This document shows, piece after piece, positions 54,940 to 63,050 of a stretch of 64,000 nucleotides of DNA (position 1 is its first letter; every line of letters begins with the position of its first letter). The notes beneath the pieces were generated by a model, which was not told where the DNA came from, ran no database searches, and worked only from the letters and a program-made list of their open reading frames with translations. A program made the translations under genes and the position numbers. The stretch spans positions 186,001-250,000 of the forward strand of contig NZ_JACJUD010000005.1 of the NCBI RefSeq assembly GCF_014174475.1, read 5' to 3'. This stretch comes from Aquipseudomonas ullengensis. GTDB taxonomy: Bacteria; Pseudomonadota; Gammaproteobacteria; Pseudomonadales; Pseudomonadaceae.

Positions 54940-55055
54940 TGTATGAGGCTATCGACACACTGGCCAGGGTGCTCAAAAAGCACCGCGGCGCAATGTGCGA
55001 TGGTTTTCTGGATGAGCGTCGCGAGCCACCGCGACCACTGATGAGGGTAATAACT

Positions 55056-57665
55056 GTGCTTGAAGCCTATCGCAACCACGTAGCAGAGCGTGCCGCCCAG
55101 GGTATCGTGCCCCAGCCGCTAAACGCCGAACAAACCGCAGGCCTGGTCGAGCTGCTGAAGAATCCTCCAGCCGGTGAAGAAGCCTTCCTGGTTGACCTGA
55201 TCACCAACCGCGTACCTGCTGGCGTGGACGAAGCTGCCTACGTCAAGGCCGGTTTCCTCTCTGCCCTGGCCAAGGGCGAAGTCAGCTCCCCGCTGCTGAG
55301 CAAGACTCGCGCTGTCGAGCTGCTGGGCACCATGCAAGGTGGCTACAACATCACCACCATGGTTGAGCTGCTGGACGACGCCGAGCTGTCGGCCGTTGCC
55401 GCCGAGCAACTGAAGCACACCCTGCTGATGTTCGACGCCTTCCACGACGTTTCCGAGAAAGCCAAGGCTGGCAATGCCAACGCCAAAGCCGTGCTGGCCT
55501 CCTGGGCCGAAGGCGAGTGGTTCCAGAACCGCCCTGCCGTCCCGGAAAAAGTCACCCTGACCGTGTTCAAGGTCACCGGCGAAACCAACACCGACGACCT
55601 GTCGCCGGCTCCGGACGCCTGGTCCCGCCCGGACATCCCGCTGCACGCCTTGGCCATGCTGAAAATGGCCCGTGACGGCATCAACCCGGACGCTCCGGGC
55701 ACCGTTGGCCCGATCAAGCAGATGGAAGCCCTGAAAGCCAAAGGCTTCCCGGTTGCCTACGTCGGTGACGTGGTTGGTACCGGCTCTTCCCGTAAGTCCG
55801 CCACCAACTCGGTGCTGTGGTTCTTCGGCGACGACATCCCCAACGTGCCGAACAAGCGCGCTGGTGGCTTCTGCTTCGGCACCAAGATCGCCCCGATCTT
55901 CTACAACACCATGGAAGACGCCGGCGCCCTGCCGATCGAATTCGACTGCAGCAACCTGGCCATGGGCGACGCCATTGACGTCTACCCGTACAAGGGTGAA
56001 GTACGCCGTCATGGCAGCGACGAACTGGTCACCAGCTTCCAGCTGAAAACCGACGTGCTGCTCGACGAAGTTCGCGCCGGCGGCCGAATCCCGCTGATCG
56101 TTGGCCGTGGCCTGACCGAGAAAGCCCGCGCCGAGCTGGGCCTGGCTCCGTCCACCCTGTTCAAGAAGCCGGAATCCCCGGTTGATAGCGGCAAGGGTTT
56201 CACCCTGGCGCAGAAGATGGTTGGCCGCGCCTGCGGTCTGCAGGAAGGCAAAGGCGTCCGTCCGGGCACCTACTGCGAACCGAAGATGACCACCGTCGGC
56301 TCCCAGGACACCACTGGCCCGATGACCCGCGACGAGCTGAAAGACCTGGCGTGCCTGGGCTTCTCCGCTGACCTGGTGATGCAGTCCTTCTGCCACACCG
56401 CGGCTTATCCCAAGCCGATCGACGTCAACACCCACCACACCCTGCCGGACTTCATCATGACCCGCGGCGGTGTGTCCCTGCGTCCGGGCGACGGCATCAT
56501 CCACAGCTGGCTGAACCGCATGCTGCTGCCGGACACCGTGGGTACCGGTGGCGACTCGCACACCCGCTTCCCGATGGGCATCTCCTTCCCGGCCGGTTCC
56601 GGCCTGGTCGCCTTCGCCGCAGCCACCGGCGTCATGCCGCTGGACATGCCGGAGTCGGTACTGGTGCGCTTCAAGGGTAAGCTGCAGCCGGGCATCACCC
56701 TGCGTGACCTGGTCCATGCCATCCCTTACTACGCAATCAAGGCTGGCCTGCTGACCGTCGAGAAGAAGGGCAAGATCAACGCCTTCTCCGGCCGCATCCT
56801 CGAGATCGAAGGTCTGGACGAGCTGACCGTTGAACAGGCTTTCGAGCTGTCCGACGCCTCGGCCGAGCGCTCCGCTGCCGGTTGCACCATCAAGCTGCCG
56901 GAAAAGGCCATCGCCGAGTACCTGCGCTCCAACATCACCATGCTGCGCTGGATGATCGGCGAAGGTTACGGCGACGCTCGTACCCTGGAACGTCGTGCCA
57001 AAGCCATGGAAGCCTGGCTGGCCAACCCGCAACTGCTGGAAGCCGACAAGGACGCCGAGTACGCCGAGATCATCGAGATCGACCTGGCCGACGTCAAAGA
57101 GCCTGTGCTCTGCGCGCCGAACGACCCGGACGACGCCCGTCTGCTGTCCACCGTTGCCGGTGAGAAGATCGACGAAGTGTTCATCGGTTCGTGCATGACC
57201 AACATCGGCCACTTCCGCGCTGCCGGTAAGCTGCTGGACAAGGTCAAGGGTGGCATTCCGACCCGTCTGTGGCTGGCTCCGCCTACCAAGATGGACGCTC
57301 ACCAGCTGACCGAAGAAGGCTACTACGGCATCTACGGCAAGGCTGGCGCGCGCATGGAAATGCCGGGCTGCTCGCTGTGCATGGGTAATCAGGCACGCGT
57401 ACAGACCGGTTCGACCGTGGTCTCCACGTCGACCCGTAACTTCCCGAACCGCCTGGGCGACGCCACCAACGTGTACCTGGCCTCTGCCGAACTGGCAGCG
57501 GTTGCTTCGATCACCGGCAAACTGCCGACCGTCGAGGAGTACATGGAGTACGCGAAGAACATCGACAGCATGGCTGCCGACGTTTACCGCTACCTGAGCT
57601 TCGACCAGATCGCCGAGTTCCGCGACGCGGCTGCTAAGGCCAAGATCCCTGCTGTACAGATCTAA
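55056..57665 (+). CDS. acnB: aconitate hydratase B
   Basis: The 869-residue [4Fe-4S] enzyme interconverts citrate and isocitrate in the TCA cycle and is the main exponential-phase aconitase. The cluster cysteines are C713 ([10 protein letters not shown]) and C772/C775 (PGCSLCMGN). The protein has the AcnB order with the HEAT-like domain first. The start is GTG at 55056 with AGGG eight bases upstream, giving [26 protein letters not shown] and the exact family length. The open frame continues 39 codons upstream, but that part is leader sequence. A strong terminator follows. Confidence 0.97.
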   Translation: MLEAYRNHVAERAAQGIVPQPLNAEQTAGLVELLKNPPAGEEAFLVDLITNRVPAGVDEAAYVKAGFLSALAKGEVSSPLLSKTRAVELLGTMQGGYNITTMVELLDDAELSAVAAEQLKHTLLMFDAFHDVSEKAKAGNANAKAVLASWAEGEWFQNRPAVPEKVTLTVFKVTGETNTDDLSPAPDAWSRPDIPLHALAMLKMARDGINPDAPGTVGPIKQMEALKAKGFPVAYVGDVVGTGSSRKSATNSVLWFFGDDIPNVPNKRAGGFCFGTKIAPIFYNTMEDAGALPIEFDCSNLAMGDAIDVYPYKGEVRRHGSDELVTSFQLKTDVLLDEVRAGGRIPLIVGRGLTEKARAELGLAPSTLFKKPESPVDSGKGFTLAQKMVGRACGLQEGKGVRPGTYCEPKMTTVGSQDTTGPMTRDELKDLACLGFSADLVMQSFCHTAAYPKPIDVNTHHTLPDFIMTRGGVSLRPGDGIIHSWLNRMLLPDTVGTGGDSHTRFPMGISFPAGSGLVAFAAATGVMPLDMPESVLVRFKGKLQPGITLRDLVHAIPYYAIKAGLLTVEKKGKINAFSGRILEIEGLDELTVEQAFELSDASAERSAAGCTIKLPEKAIAEYLRSNITMLRWMIGEGYGDARTLERRAKAMEAWLANPQLLEADKDAEYAEIIEIDLADVKEPVLCAPNDPDDARLLSTVAGEKIDEVFIGSCMTNIGHFRAAGKLLDKVKGGIPTRLWLAPPTKMDAHQLTEEGYYGIYGKAGARMEMPGCSLCMGNQARVQTGSTVVSTSTRNFPNRLGDATNVYLASAELAAVASITGKLPTVEEYMEYAKNIDSMAADVYRYLSFDQIAEFRDAAAKAKIPAVQI

Positions 57666-57680
57666 GCGTTACCCGCAATG

Positions 57681-57711
57681 AAAAAGCCCCGCCTTGTGCG
57701 GGGCTTTTTTT
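57681..57711 (+). terminator. intrinsic terminator of acnB
   Basis: AGCCCCGC-CTTGT-GCGGGGCT is followed by seven T residues, 16 bp past the acnB stop. Confidence 0.94.
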
Positions 57712-57784
57712 ATGGATCGAATTTGTCCACTCGCAGGTCGGAGGTAATAAGGCCCAGCCGGGCTGCATTGCGAAGGAGATGGAC

Positions 57785-57994
57785 ATGAAACACTGGATTA
57801 TCGCGGGACTTTGCGTGATTGGCCTGTCCGGTTGCGCCACCGACTACCTGATAGCCACCACCGATGGGCAGATGCTCAGCGCCGAAGACAAACCCGAACT
57901 GGATGAAGAAACCGGTCTCATCCAGTACGAAGATGCCGAAGGCAATGATCAGCAGATCCCCCAGAACATGGTGAAGCAGATTATCGAACGCTGA
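57785..57994 (+). CDS. YgdI/YgdR-type small lipoprotein (first of two)
   Basis: The 69-residue protein has a lipoprotein signal (lipobox LSGC) and the YgdI/YgdR core DYLIATTDGQMLSAEDKPELDEETGLIQYEDAEGNDQQIPQNMVKQI. This is a small beta-rich SH3-like envelope domain of unknown role. AAGGAG lies eight bases before ATG at 57785, which beats an ATG two codons earlier. A sister gene lies 131 bp downstream with the same layout. Confidence 0.9.
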   Translation: MKHWIIAGLCVIGLSGCATDYLIATTDGQMLSAEDKPELDEETGLIQYEDAEGNDQQIPQNMVKQIIER

Positions 57995-58125
57995 GTACAC
58001 GCTGCCTGCAATCGCCCGGTTGCGGCGGCGCCTTAGCCTAACGTCATCACTACAGAGGATTGCCAGCCAACGCGCATACAGGTAGCTTTCAGGTGCTTTT
58101 CCCTATGACCATATGGAGCTTCACC

Positions 58126-58338
58126 ATGAAGTTGTGGCTACCCGCAGTGCTCTGCTGCGCCGCTCTGCTTAGCGGTTGTGCGAGTGAATACATCATCACC
58201 ACCAACGACGGGCAGATGCTCACCAGCGACGGCAAGCCGGAGCTGGACGAAGACACCGGCATGCTGGAGTTCGAAGACAGCGAAGGCCGTGTTCAACAGA
58301 TTCCGCAAGCCAACGTCAAGCAGATGCTGGAACGCTGA
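58126..58338 (+). CDS. YgdI/YgdR-type small lipoprotein (second of two)
   Basis: The 70-residue lipoprotein (lipobox LSGC) has the core EYIITTNDGQMLTSDGKPELDEDTGMLEFEDSEGRVQQIPQANVKQMLER, clearly homologous to the preceding gene. GGAG lies eight bases before ATG at 58126. A strong terminator follows. The pair looks like a local duplication. A 131-bp gap lies between the two, so each may have its own promoter. Confidence 0.9.
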   Translation: MKLWLPAVLCCAALLSGCASEYIITTNDGQMLTSDGKPELDEDTGMLEFEDSEGRVQQIPQANVKQMLER

Positions 58339-58359
58339 AACTGTATAAGCACCACCCCT

Positions 58360-58384
58360 AACCCCGCTTCGGCGGGGTTTCTTT
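58360..58384 (+). terminator. intrinsic terminator after the second lipoprotein gene
   Basis: AACCCCGC-TTCG-GCGGGGTT (58360-58379) with a stable tetraloop is followed by TCTTTT. Confidence 0.92.
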
Positions 58385-58400
58385 TGTTCGGCGTAAAGCC

Positions 58401-58416
58401 TGGCATATCGCTTGCT
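58401..58416 (+). promoter_or_regulatory. sigma-54-type promoter of nasS-nasT
   Basis: TGGCATATCGCTTGCT matches the -24/-12 consensus TGGCAyrnnnnTTGCw at all fixed positions. It predicts a start near 58427, ten bases before the first leader hairpin. RpoN dependence implies nitrogen control through NtrC, but I could not place an NtrC site. Confidence 0.75.
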
Positions 58417-58436
58417 TTGTCATCGCTAGCAGAACT

Positions 58437-58516
58437 CTCCAACGGCGGAGCCAGTTCATAGACAATGGCGTCGTTCCTGGCTACCCCTCGCGTGGTAACT
58501 GGGGCGGCGCTTTTTT
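58437..58516 (+). ncRNA. ANTAR-target leader with attenuator, upstream of nasS
   Basis: The leader holds two hexaloop hairpins. P1 is CTCC-AACGGC-GGAG (58437-58450) and P2 is GAC-AATGGC-GTC (58461-58472). Both loops have A at position 1 and G at position 4, the signature of RNA targets of ANTAR proteins. A terminator-like stem (GCGTCGTT from 58468, pairing with GGCGGCGC at 58503-58510 with G-U pairs) is followed by six T residues. It shares bases with P2, so the two structures exclude each other. Binding by NasT should stabilise P1-P2 and allow transcription into nasS. Confidence 0.75.
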
Positions 58517-58538
58517 GTTCACCGGCGGAACCTTGCAC

Positions 58539-59753
58539 ATGAGCACACCCTACACCCCTCGTAACGACACCCTGGCCTGGGTCGCAGGCTCCGACGCACC
58601 GGAAAAGAGCGTGTTGGAGCTGGGCTTCATGGCCCTGACCGATTCCGCCTCGCTGATCGTCGCCGCCACCCAGGGCTTTGCCCAGCCCTATGGCCTGACG
58701 CTCAACCTGCAGCGCCAGGCCTCCTGGGCCACCCTGCGTGACAAGCTGCTGAGCGGTGAACTGGACGCCGCGCAATCCCTGTACGGCCAGGTCTACGGCA
58801 TCCACCTCGGCCTCAGCGGCCCGCAAACCGACATGGCCATCCTCATGGGCCTGAATCAGAACGGCCAGGGCATCAACCTCTCCGCCCCCCTCAAACGCGC
58901 CGGCGTGACCAGCGTCGAAGCACTGGTCGCCCGCGTGCGCCAGAGCAGTGCAAAACTGACCTTCGCCCAGACCTTCCCCACCGGCACCCACGCCATGTGG
59001 CTGAACTACTGGCTGGCCGCACAGGGCATCCACCCGCTGGATGACGTCAACAGCGTAGTGGTGCCGCCATCGCAGATGGTTGCCCACCTCAAGGCCGCAC
59101 GCATCGATGGTTTCTGCGCCGGCGGCCCCTGGGGCGCGCTGGCCGTGGAGGAGGATCAGGGCTTCACCCTGGCCACCAGCCAGACCATCTGGGCAGACCA
59201 TCCAGAGAAAGTCCTCGGGGTGACCCGCGAATTCGTCGAGCAATACCCCAACACTGCACGTGCCCTGACCATGGCCGTACTCGAAGCCAGTCGCTTCATC
59301 GACGAGAACGAGGAGAACAAGCGCAGCACCGCCCAGTTGATCAGCGGCAGCGAGTACGTCGATGCTCCGTTGTCGGCCATCGAGCCACGCTTCCTCGGCC
59401 AGTATCAGGACGGCATCGGCCATGCCTGGCTGGATGCCCACCCCCTGCGTTTCTTCGCCAACGGCGAAGTGACCATGCCGTGGCTATCCGACGGTATGTG
59501 GTTCATGACCCAATTCCGCCGCTGGGGACTGCTCAAGGACGACCCTGACTACCTGGCCGTTGCCCGGCAGATTCACCAGCTCGATATCTATGGGCAGGCC
59601 GCCGACGCTCTGGGCATCAACGTACCCAGCACGCCGATGCGCCGCTCCACCCTGCTCGACGGCAGCGTCTGGGACGGCAGCGACCCAGCCGGCTACGCCA
59701 GTAGTTTTGCCATCCACGCGCGCAGCAGCGATGCCGCCCCGATTGCTCTGTAA
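58539..59753 (+). CDS. nasS: nitrate/nitrite sensor NasS
   Basis: The 404-residue protein is a CmpA/NrtA-type binding protein without a signal peptide, so it acts in the cytoplasm. In known systems NasS holds the antiterminator NasT inactive until nitrate or nitrite binds. Landmarks shared with the transport protein at 63051 include SDAPEKSVLELGFMALTDSASLIVAATQGFA, FAQTFPTGTHAMWLNYWLA and IWADHPEKVLGVTREFVEQYPNTARAL. nasT starts 12 bp after its stop. The gene is preceded by a sigma-54-type promoter and an ANTAR-target leader, suggesting autoregulation of the sensor pair. Confidence 0.95.
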   Translation: MSTPYTPRNDTLAWVAGSDAPEKSVLELGFMALTDSASLIVAATQGFAQPYGLTLNLQRQASWATLRDKLLSGELDAAQSLYGQVYGIHLGLSGPQTDMAILMGLNQNGQGINLSAPLKRAGVTSVEALVARVRQSSAKLTFAQTFPTGTHAMWLNYWLAAQGIHPLDDVNSVVVPPSQMVAHLKAARIDGFCAGGPWGALAVEEDQGFTLATSQTIWADHPEKVLGVTREFVEQYPNTARALTMAVLEASRFIDENEENKRSTAQLISGSEYVDAPLSAIEPRFLGQYQDGIGHAWLDAHPLRFFANGEVTMPWLSDGMWFMTQFRRWGLLKDDPDYLAVARQIHQLDIYGQAADALGINVPSTPMRRSTLLDGSVWDGSDPAGYASSFAIHARSSDAAPIAL

Positions 59754-59765
59754 CGGAATACCGAC

Positions 59766-60344
59766 ATGCTGCGAATCCTGCTGATCAACGACACTCCAAA
59801 GAAAGTCGGCCGCCTGAAAAGCGCGCTGACCGAAGCGGGTTTCGAGGTCATCGACGAATCCGGGCTGACCATCGACCTGCCCGAGCGCGTCGAGGCCGTA
59901 CGCCCCGACGTGATCCTGATCGATACCGAATCACCCGGCCGCGATGTGATGGAACAGGTGGTATTGGTGACCCGTGACCAGCCGCGACCGATTGTCATGT
60001 TCACCGACGAGCACGATCCGACGGTCATGCGCCAGGCGATCCAGTCCGGTGTCAGCGCCTACATTGTCGAAGGCATCCATGCCCAGCGCCTGCAACCGAT
60101 TCTCGATGTGGCCATGGCCCGTTTCGAGAGCGACCAGGCCCTGCGCGCGCAATTGCTGGCCCGCGACGAGCAACTCGCCGAGCGCAAGCGCATCGAGCTG
60201 GCCAAGGGCCTGCTGATGAAGATGAAGAGCTGCAACGAAGAAGACGCCTACACCCTGATGCGCCGCCAGGCCATGAGCCGCCAGCAGAAGCTGATCCAGG
60301 TGGCCGAGCAGATCATCGCCATGCATGACATGCTGGGGAACTGA
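59766..60344 (+). CDS. nasT: ANTAR-domain antiterminator NasT
   Basis: The 192-residue RNA-binding response regulator has a receiver-like domain (about 1-120, with an Asp at position 53 in ILIDTES) and a C-terminal ANTAR domain (about 128-188). The ANTAR domain shows ELAKGLLMKMKSCNEEDAYTLMRRQAMSRQQKLIQVAEQII. NasT binds tandem hexaloop hairpins in nascent RNA and prevents termination ahead of nitrate assimilation genes. It is co-transcribed with nasS. Two fitting RNA targets are visible in this window, before nasS and before the binding-protein gene at 63051. Confidence 0.96.
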   Translation: MLRILLINDTPKKVGRLKSALTEAGFEVIDESGLTIDLPERVEAVRPDVILIDTESPGRDVMEQVVLVTRDQPRPIVMFTDEHDPTVMRQAIQSGVSAYIVEGIHAQRLQPILDVAMARFESDQALRAQLLARDEQLAERKRIELAKGLLMKMKSCNEEDAYTLMRRQAMSRQQKLIQVAEQIIAMHDMLGN

Positions 60345-60483
60345 GCCGGCAACTGTTGCGCCTGTCCACGCAGCAACTGTGCTGGACAGGCCGGCAAACC
60401 CTCTCGTATCTTCCTCGCCTGGCTGCCACATGCAGTCAACGTCGCTCGGACGGTTCCGGGCGCTTACGTACCCCGAGGTAAAC

Positions 60484-61722
60484 ATGGCCGACAACGCCAA
60501 GCGCCGCTTTGCGCGCATCGATCGTCTCCCCCCCTACGTTTTCAACATCACCGCCGAACTGAAGATGGCCGCCCGCCGCCGTGGCGAAGACATCATCGAC
60601 TTCAGCATGGGCAACCCCGATGGCGCCACGCCGCCGCATATCGTCGAGAAACTGGTGCAAGTCGCCCAGCGCGACGACACCCACGGCTACTCCACCTCGC
60701 GCGGCATCCCGCGTCTGCGCCGTGCCATCTCGCGCTGGTACAAGGATCGCTACGAGGTCGACATCGACCCGGAAAGCGAAGCCATCGTCACCATCGGCTC
60801 CAAGGAAGGCCTCGCGCATTTGATGCTGGCCACCCTGGACCACGGCGACACCGTACTGGTGCCCAACCCCAGCTACCCGATCCACATCTACGGCGCGGTG
60901 ATTGCCGGCGCCCAGGTGCGTTCGGTGCCGCTGGTGCCCGGCGTGGACTTCTTCGCCGAGCTGGAACGGGCGATCCGCGAGTCGATTCCCAAGCCGAAGA
61001 TGATGATCCTCGGCTTCCCCTCCAACCCCACCGCGCAGTGCGTGGAGCTGGACTTCTTCGAGCGCGTGGTGAGCCTGGCCAAGCAGTACGACGTACTGGT
61101 GATCCACGACCTGGCCTATGCCGACATCGTCTACGACGGCTGGAAAGCCCCGTCGATCATGCAGGTGCCGGGCGCCAAGGACATTGCCGTGGAATTCTTC
61201 ACCCTGTCCAAGAGCTACAACATGGCCGGTTGGCGTATCGGCTTCATGGTCGGCAACCCGGAACTGGTCAGTGCCCTGGCGCGGATCAAGAGTTACCACG
61301 ACTACGGCACCTTCACCCCGCTGCAGGTGGCGGCCATCGCGGCCCTGGAAGGTGATCAGCAATGCGTGCGCGATATTGCCGAGCAGTACCGCCAACGCCG
61401 CAACATGCTGGTCAAAGGCCTGCACGAAGCCGGCTGGATGGTCGAGAAGCCCAAGGCCTCGATGTATATCTGGGCCAAGATCCCCGAACCCTACGCCCAC
61501 CTCGGCTCGCTGGAGTTTGCCAAGAAGCTGCTGCTCGAGGCCAAGGTCTGCGTGTCGCCGGGGCTGGGCTTCGGTGACTACGGCGATGACCATGTGCGCT
61601 TTGCCCTGATCGAAAACCAGGACCGCACCCGTCAGGCCATTCGCGGAATCAAGGCGATGTTCCGTGCCGATGGCCTGCTGCAGGCGCCAGCCGGGAAAGC
61701 CGGCAAGGCGCCCAGCGTCTGA
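60484..61722 (+). CDS. alaC: AlaC-type alanine-synthesising transaminase
   Basis: The 412-residue fold-type I PLP aminotransferase is likely to make alanine from pyruvate and glutamate. It has MGNPDGATPPHIVEKL, the PLP Asp/Tyr region (VIHDLAYADIVYDG) and the Schiff-base Lys in FFTLSKSYNMAGWRIG. The C-terminal CVSPGLGFGDYGDDHVRFALIEN contains the carboxylate-binding Arg. These fit AlaC more closely than AlaA or AspC, from memory. ATG at 60484 has GAGG six bases upstream; the ORF extends 53 codons further without support. It follows nasT by 139 bp and is probably a separate unit. Confidence 0.88.
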   Translation: MADNAKRRFARIDRLPPYVFNITAELKMAARRRGEDIIDFSMGNPDGATPPHIVEKLVQVAQRDDTHGYSTSRGIPRLRRAISRWYKDRYEVDIDPESEAIVTIGSKEGLAHLMLATLDHGDTVLVPNPSYPIHIYGAVIAGAQVRSVPLVPGVDFFAELERAIRESIPKPKMMILGFPSNPTAQCVELDFFERVVSLAKQYDVLVIHDLAYADIVYDGWKAPSIMQVPGAKDIAVEFFTLSKSYNMAGWRIGFMVGNPELVSALARIKSYHDYGTFTPLQVAAIAALEGDQQCVRDIAEQYRQRRNMLVKGLHEAGWMVEKPKASMYIWAKIPEPYAHLGSLEFAKKLLLEAKVCVSPGLGFGDYGDDHVRFALIENQDRTRQAIRGIKAMFRADGLLQAPAGKAGKAPSV

Positions 61723-61791
61723 CTCCACGCCAGTGACTGACAACACCCACGCGGCCCTGGCGGATCATCGATCCGCCAGGGCCGCGGCACA

Positions 61792-62187
61792 TCAGCCTGA
61801 GTAATCCAGCGCCGTCCAGGTGCGACTTAGGCCACTGGCGATCACACAGCCCGGCTGTCGCAACTGTTGGTCGTGCTTGCGCGTCAGGCGGGTCACCTCC
61901 TCACCTTCAGCACCATTTTCGCGCTCGGTCAGCCACTGCAATTTGCCGCAGTTGGGCGTGTCGATCACATAGCTGGCGGCGATGTTCGAATGCTGGCTCG
62001 GCAGGTGCGTGACATCCAGCACCCGGCCATGTTCCTCGACCCGCTTGCCGTCCGATACCAGCACCGCCCAGGCCTCGGCCCCTTCGATAACCAGGTAGGC
62101 ACCATTGGCCTTGGGTTGTTCCAGCTGCGGTTGGGCACAACCGGCCAGCAGGGCCAATAGCAGAACTGTCATCAGCTTATGGTGCAT
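61792..62187 (-). CDS. small lipoprotein, unrecognised
   Basis: The 131-residue protein begins MHHKLMTVLLLALLAGC, a lipoprotein signal with lipobox LAGC. The mature part has no domain I recognise; it contains two Cys residues (DTPNCGKLQW and RQPGCVIA) that could form a disulfide. GAGG lies upstream at a slightly long distance, and an in-frame ATG at codon 6 is an alternative. It is convergent with alaC and divergent from the next orphan gene. Function is unknown. Confidence 0.7.
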   Translation of the reverse strand: MHHKLMTVLLLALLAGCAQPQLEQPKANGAYLVIEGAEAWAVLVSDGKRVEEHGRVLDVTHLPSQHSNIAASYVIDTPNCGKLQWLTERENGAEGEEVTRLTRKHDQQLRQPGCVIASGLSRTWTALDYSG

Positions 62188-62342
62188 ATAGGACGACTCC
62201 TCTTTCGGTAAGTCCGGCAGGATCGATCGGCAGCGCGTTAGCTGTACTATTATCCAGCGCTGTTTATTTGTACAGTACTTTTCGTTTACTCTGGCAGCGT
62301 CGTTTTTCGCAACGACAAGCAGGCTAAAACAGGAGCACCGAG

Positions 62343-62669
62343 ATGCTGGACGTACTGCAGTTGAAGAACAAAGTGAACCAGATGTCGCTGGAGAGCATCC
62401 GCGCCACGGTCGAAGAATTGCAGCTGGAAGGCCTGGTGACGGGCAGCAAGACGCCCTTCAATCGCGTACATTTCAATACCTGCTTTGCCGAAATCGAGGC
62501 CCTGCTGCAACGGGGCGGCTATCACCGGCAGCTGGATGTGATCGGCTATCAGGGGCAGGTCTATGCCCTGTTCGATCCCGCACGTTGGGAAGCGGTGCAG
62601 GTGCTGCGTGGACTCAAGGACTATGTGGACGCCACCCAGGCTTATGCACCAGCCCGGCAAAGAGGCTGA
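62343..62669 (+). CDS. 108-residue protein, unrecognised
   Basis: ATG at 62343 has GGAG seven bases upstream, so translation is likely. The soluble, mixed alpha/beta protein starts MLDVLQLKNKVNQMSLESIRATVEELQLEGL and continues RVHFNTCFAEIEALLQRGGYHRQLDVIGYQGQVYALFDPARWEAVQVL. It has one Cys, no signal peptide and no motif I can name. It lies between the divergent lipoprotein gene and the sigma-54-type promoter of the nitrate binding protein, and probably forms its own unit. Confidence 0.7.
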   Translation: MLDVLQLKNKVNQMSLESIRATVEELQLEGLVTGSKTPFNRVHFNTCFAEIEALLQRGGYHRQLDVIGYQGQVYALFDPARWEAVQVLRGLKDYVDATQAYAPARQRG

Positions 62670-62894
62670 GCGCTGACGGCACACTAAAAGCGCACCCGGA
62701 CGCACCAGCGCCCATCCAGGCAGCCCTACAAGCGCGCAACAACACCCCTGATGGTCAATTCCCCAAACGCACCCGGCTCCCTCTCCGGCCTTTTGGCCAG
62801 TTCACTAACCTGATGATTTGAAACAATCATTTCCGCCCAAAGAGGCGCAGACAGCGGCTGCCTGAAAGCCGGACAAAAGCGGCCCAAAGAAAAC

Positions 62895-62910
62895 TGGCAA
62901 GGCCTTTGCA
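62895..62910 (+). promoter_or_regulatory. sigma-54-type promoter of the nitrate binding-protein gene
   Basis: TGGCAAGGCCTTTGCA fits TGGCAyrnnnnTTGCa with one deviation (A for y). It predicts a start near 62921, 18 bases before the first hexaloop hairpin. The 225 bp between 62670 and the promoter contain no gene; NtrC sites would be expected there but I could not place them. Confidence 0.72.
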
Positions 62911-62938
62911 ATCACTCCCGTAGATTCCTGCGCAGCAC

Positions 62939-63025
62939 ACCAACGGCGGTAGGCCGCGGATCACGGACAACGGCGTCCGCCAGAGCACCCTTTCTCATCG
63001 GGTCGCTCTGGCGTACGCCGTTTTT
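62939..63025 (+). ncRNA. ANTAR-target leader with intrinsic terminator, upstream of the binding-protein gene
   Basis: P1 is ACC-AACGGC-GGT (62939-62950) and P2 is GGAC-AACGGC-GTCC (62965-62978). The two hexaloops are identical, with A1 and G4. The terminator pairs AACGGCGT (62969-62976) with ACGCCGTT (63015-63022) and CGCCAGAGC (62978-62986) with GCTCTGGCG (63005-63013), ending in five T residues. Its 5' arm is the P2 loop and right arm, so P2 and terminator exclude each other. This is the classic layout for NasT antitermination. Confidence 0.85.
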
Positions 63026-63050
63026 GTTTGCCCATGAAAAGGATTACCCC

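Noticed and set aside
54939..55055. 39-codon N-terminal extension of AcnB starting at ATG 54939
   Set aside because: The GTG at 55056 gives exact family length and has a good ribosome-binding site. The extension begins at the end of an inverted repeat and has no similarity to AcnB.
55119..57302. 727-codon open frame on the minus strand opposite acnB
   Set aside because: It is an antisense shadow; acnB is complete, conserved and well started on the other strand.
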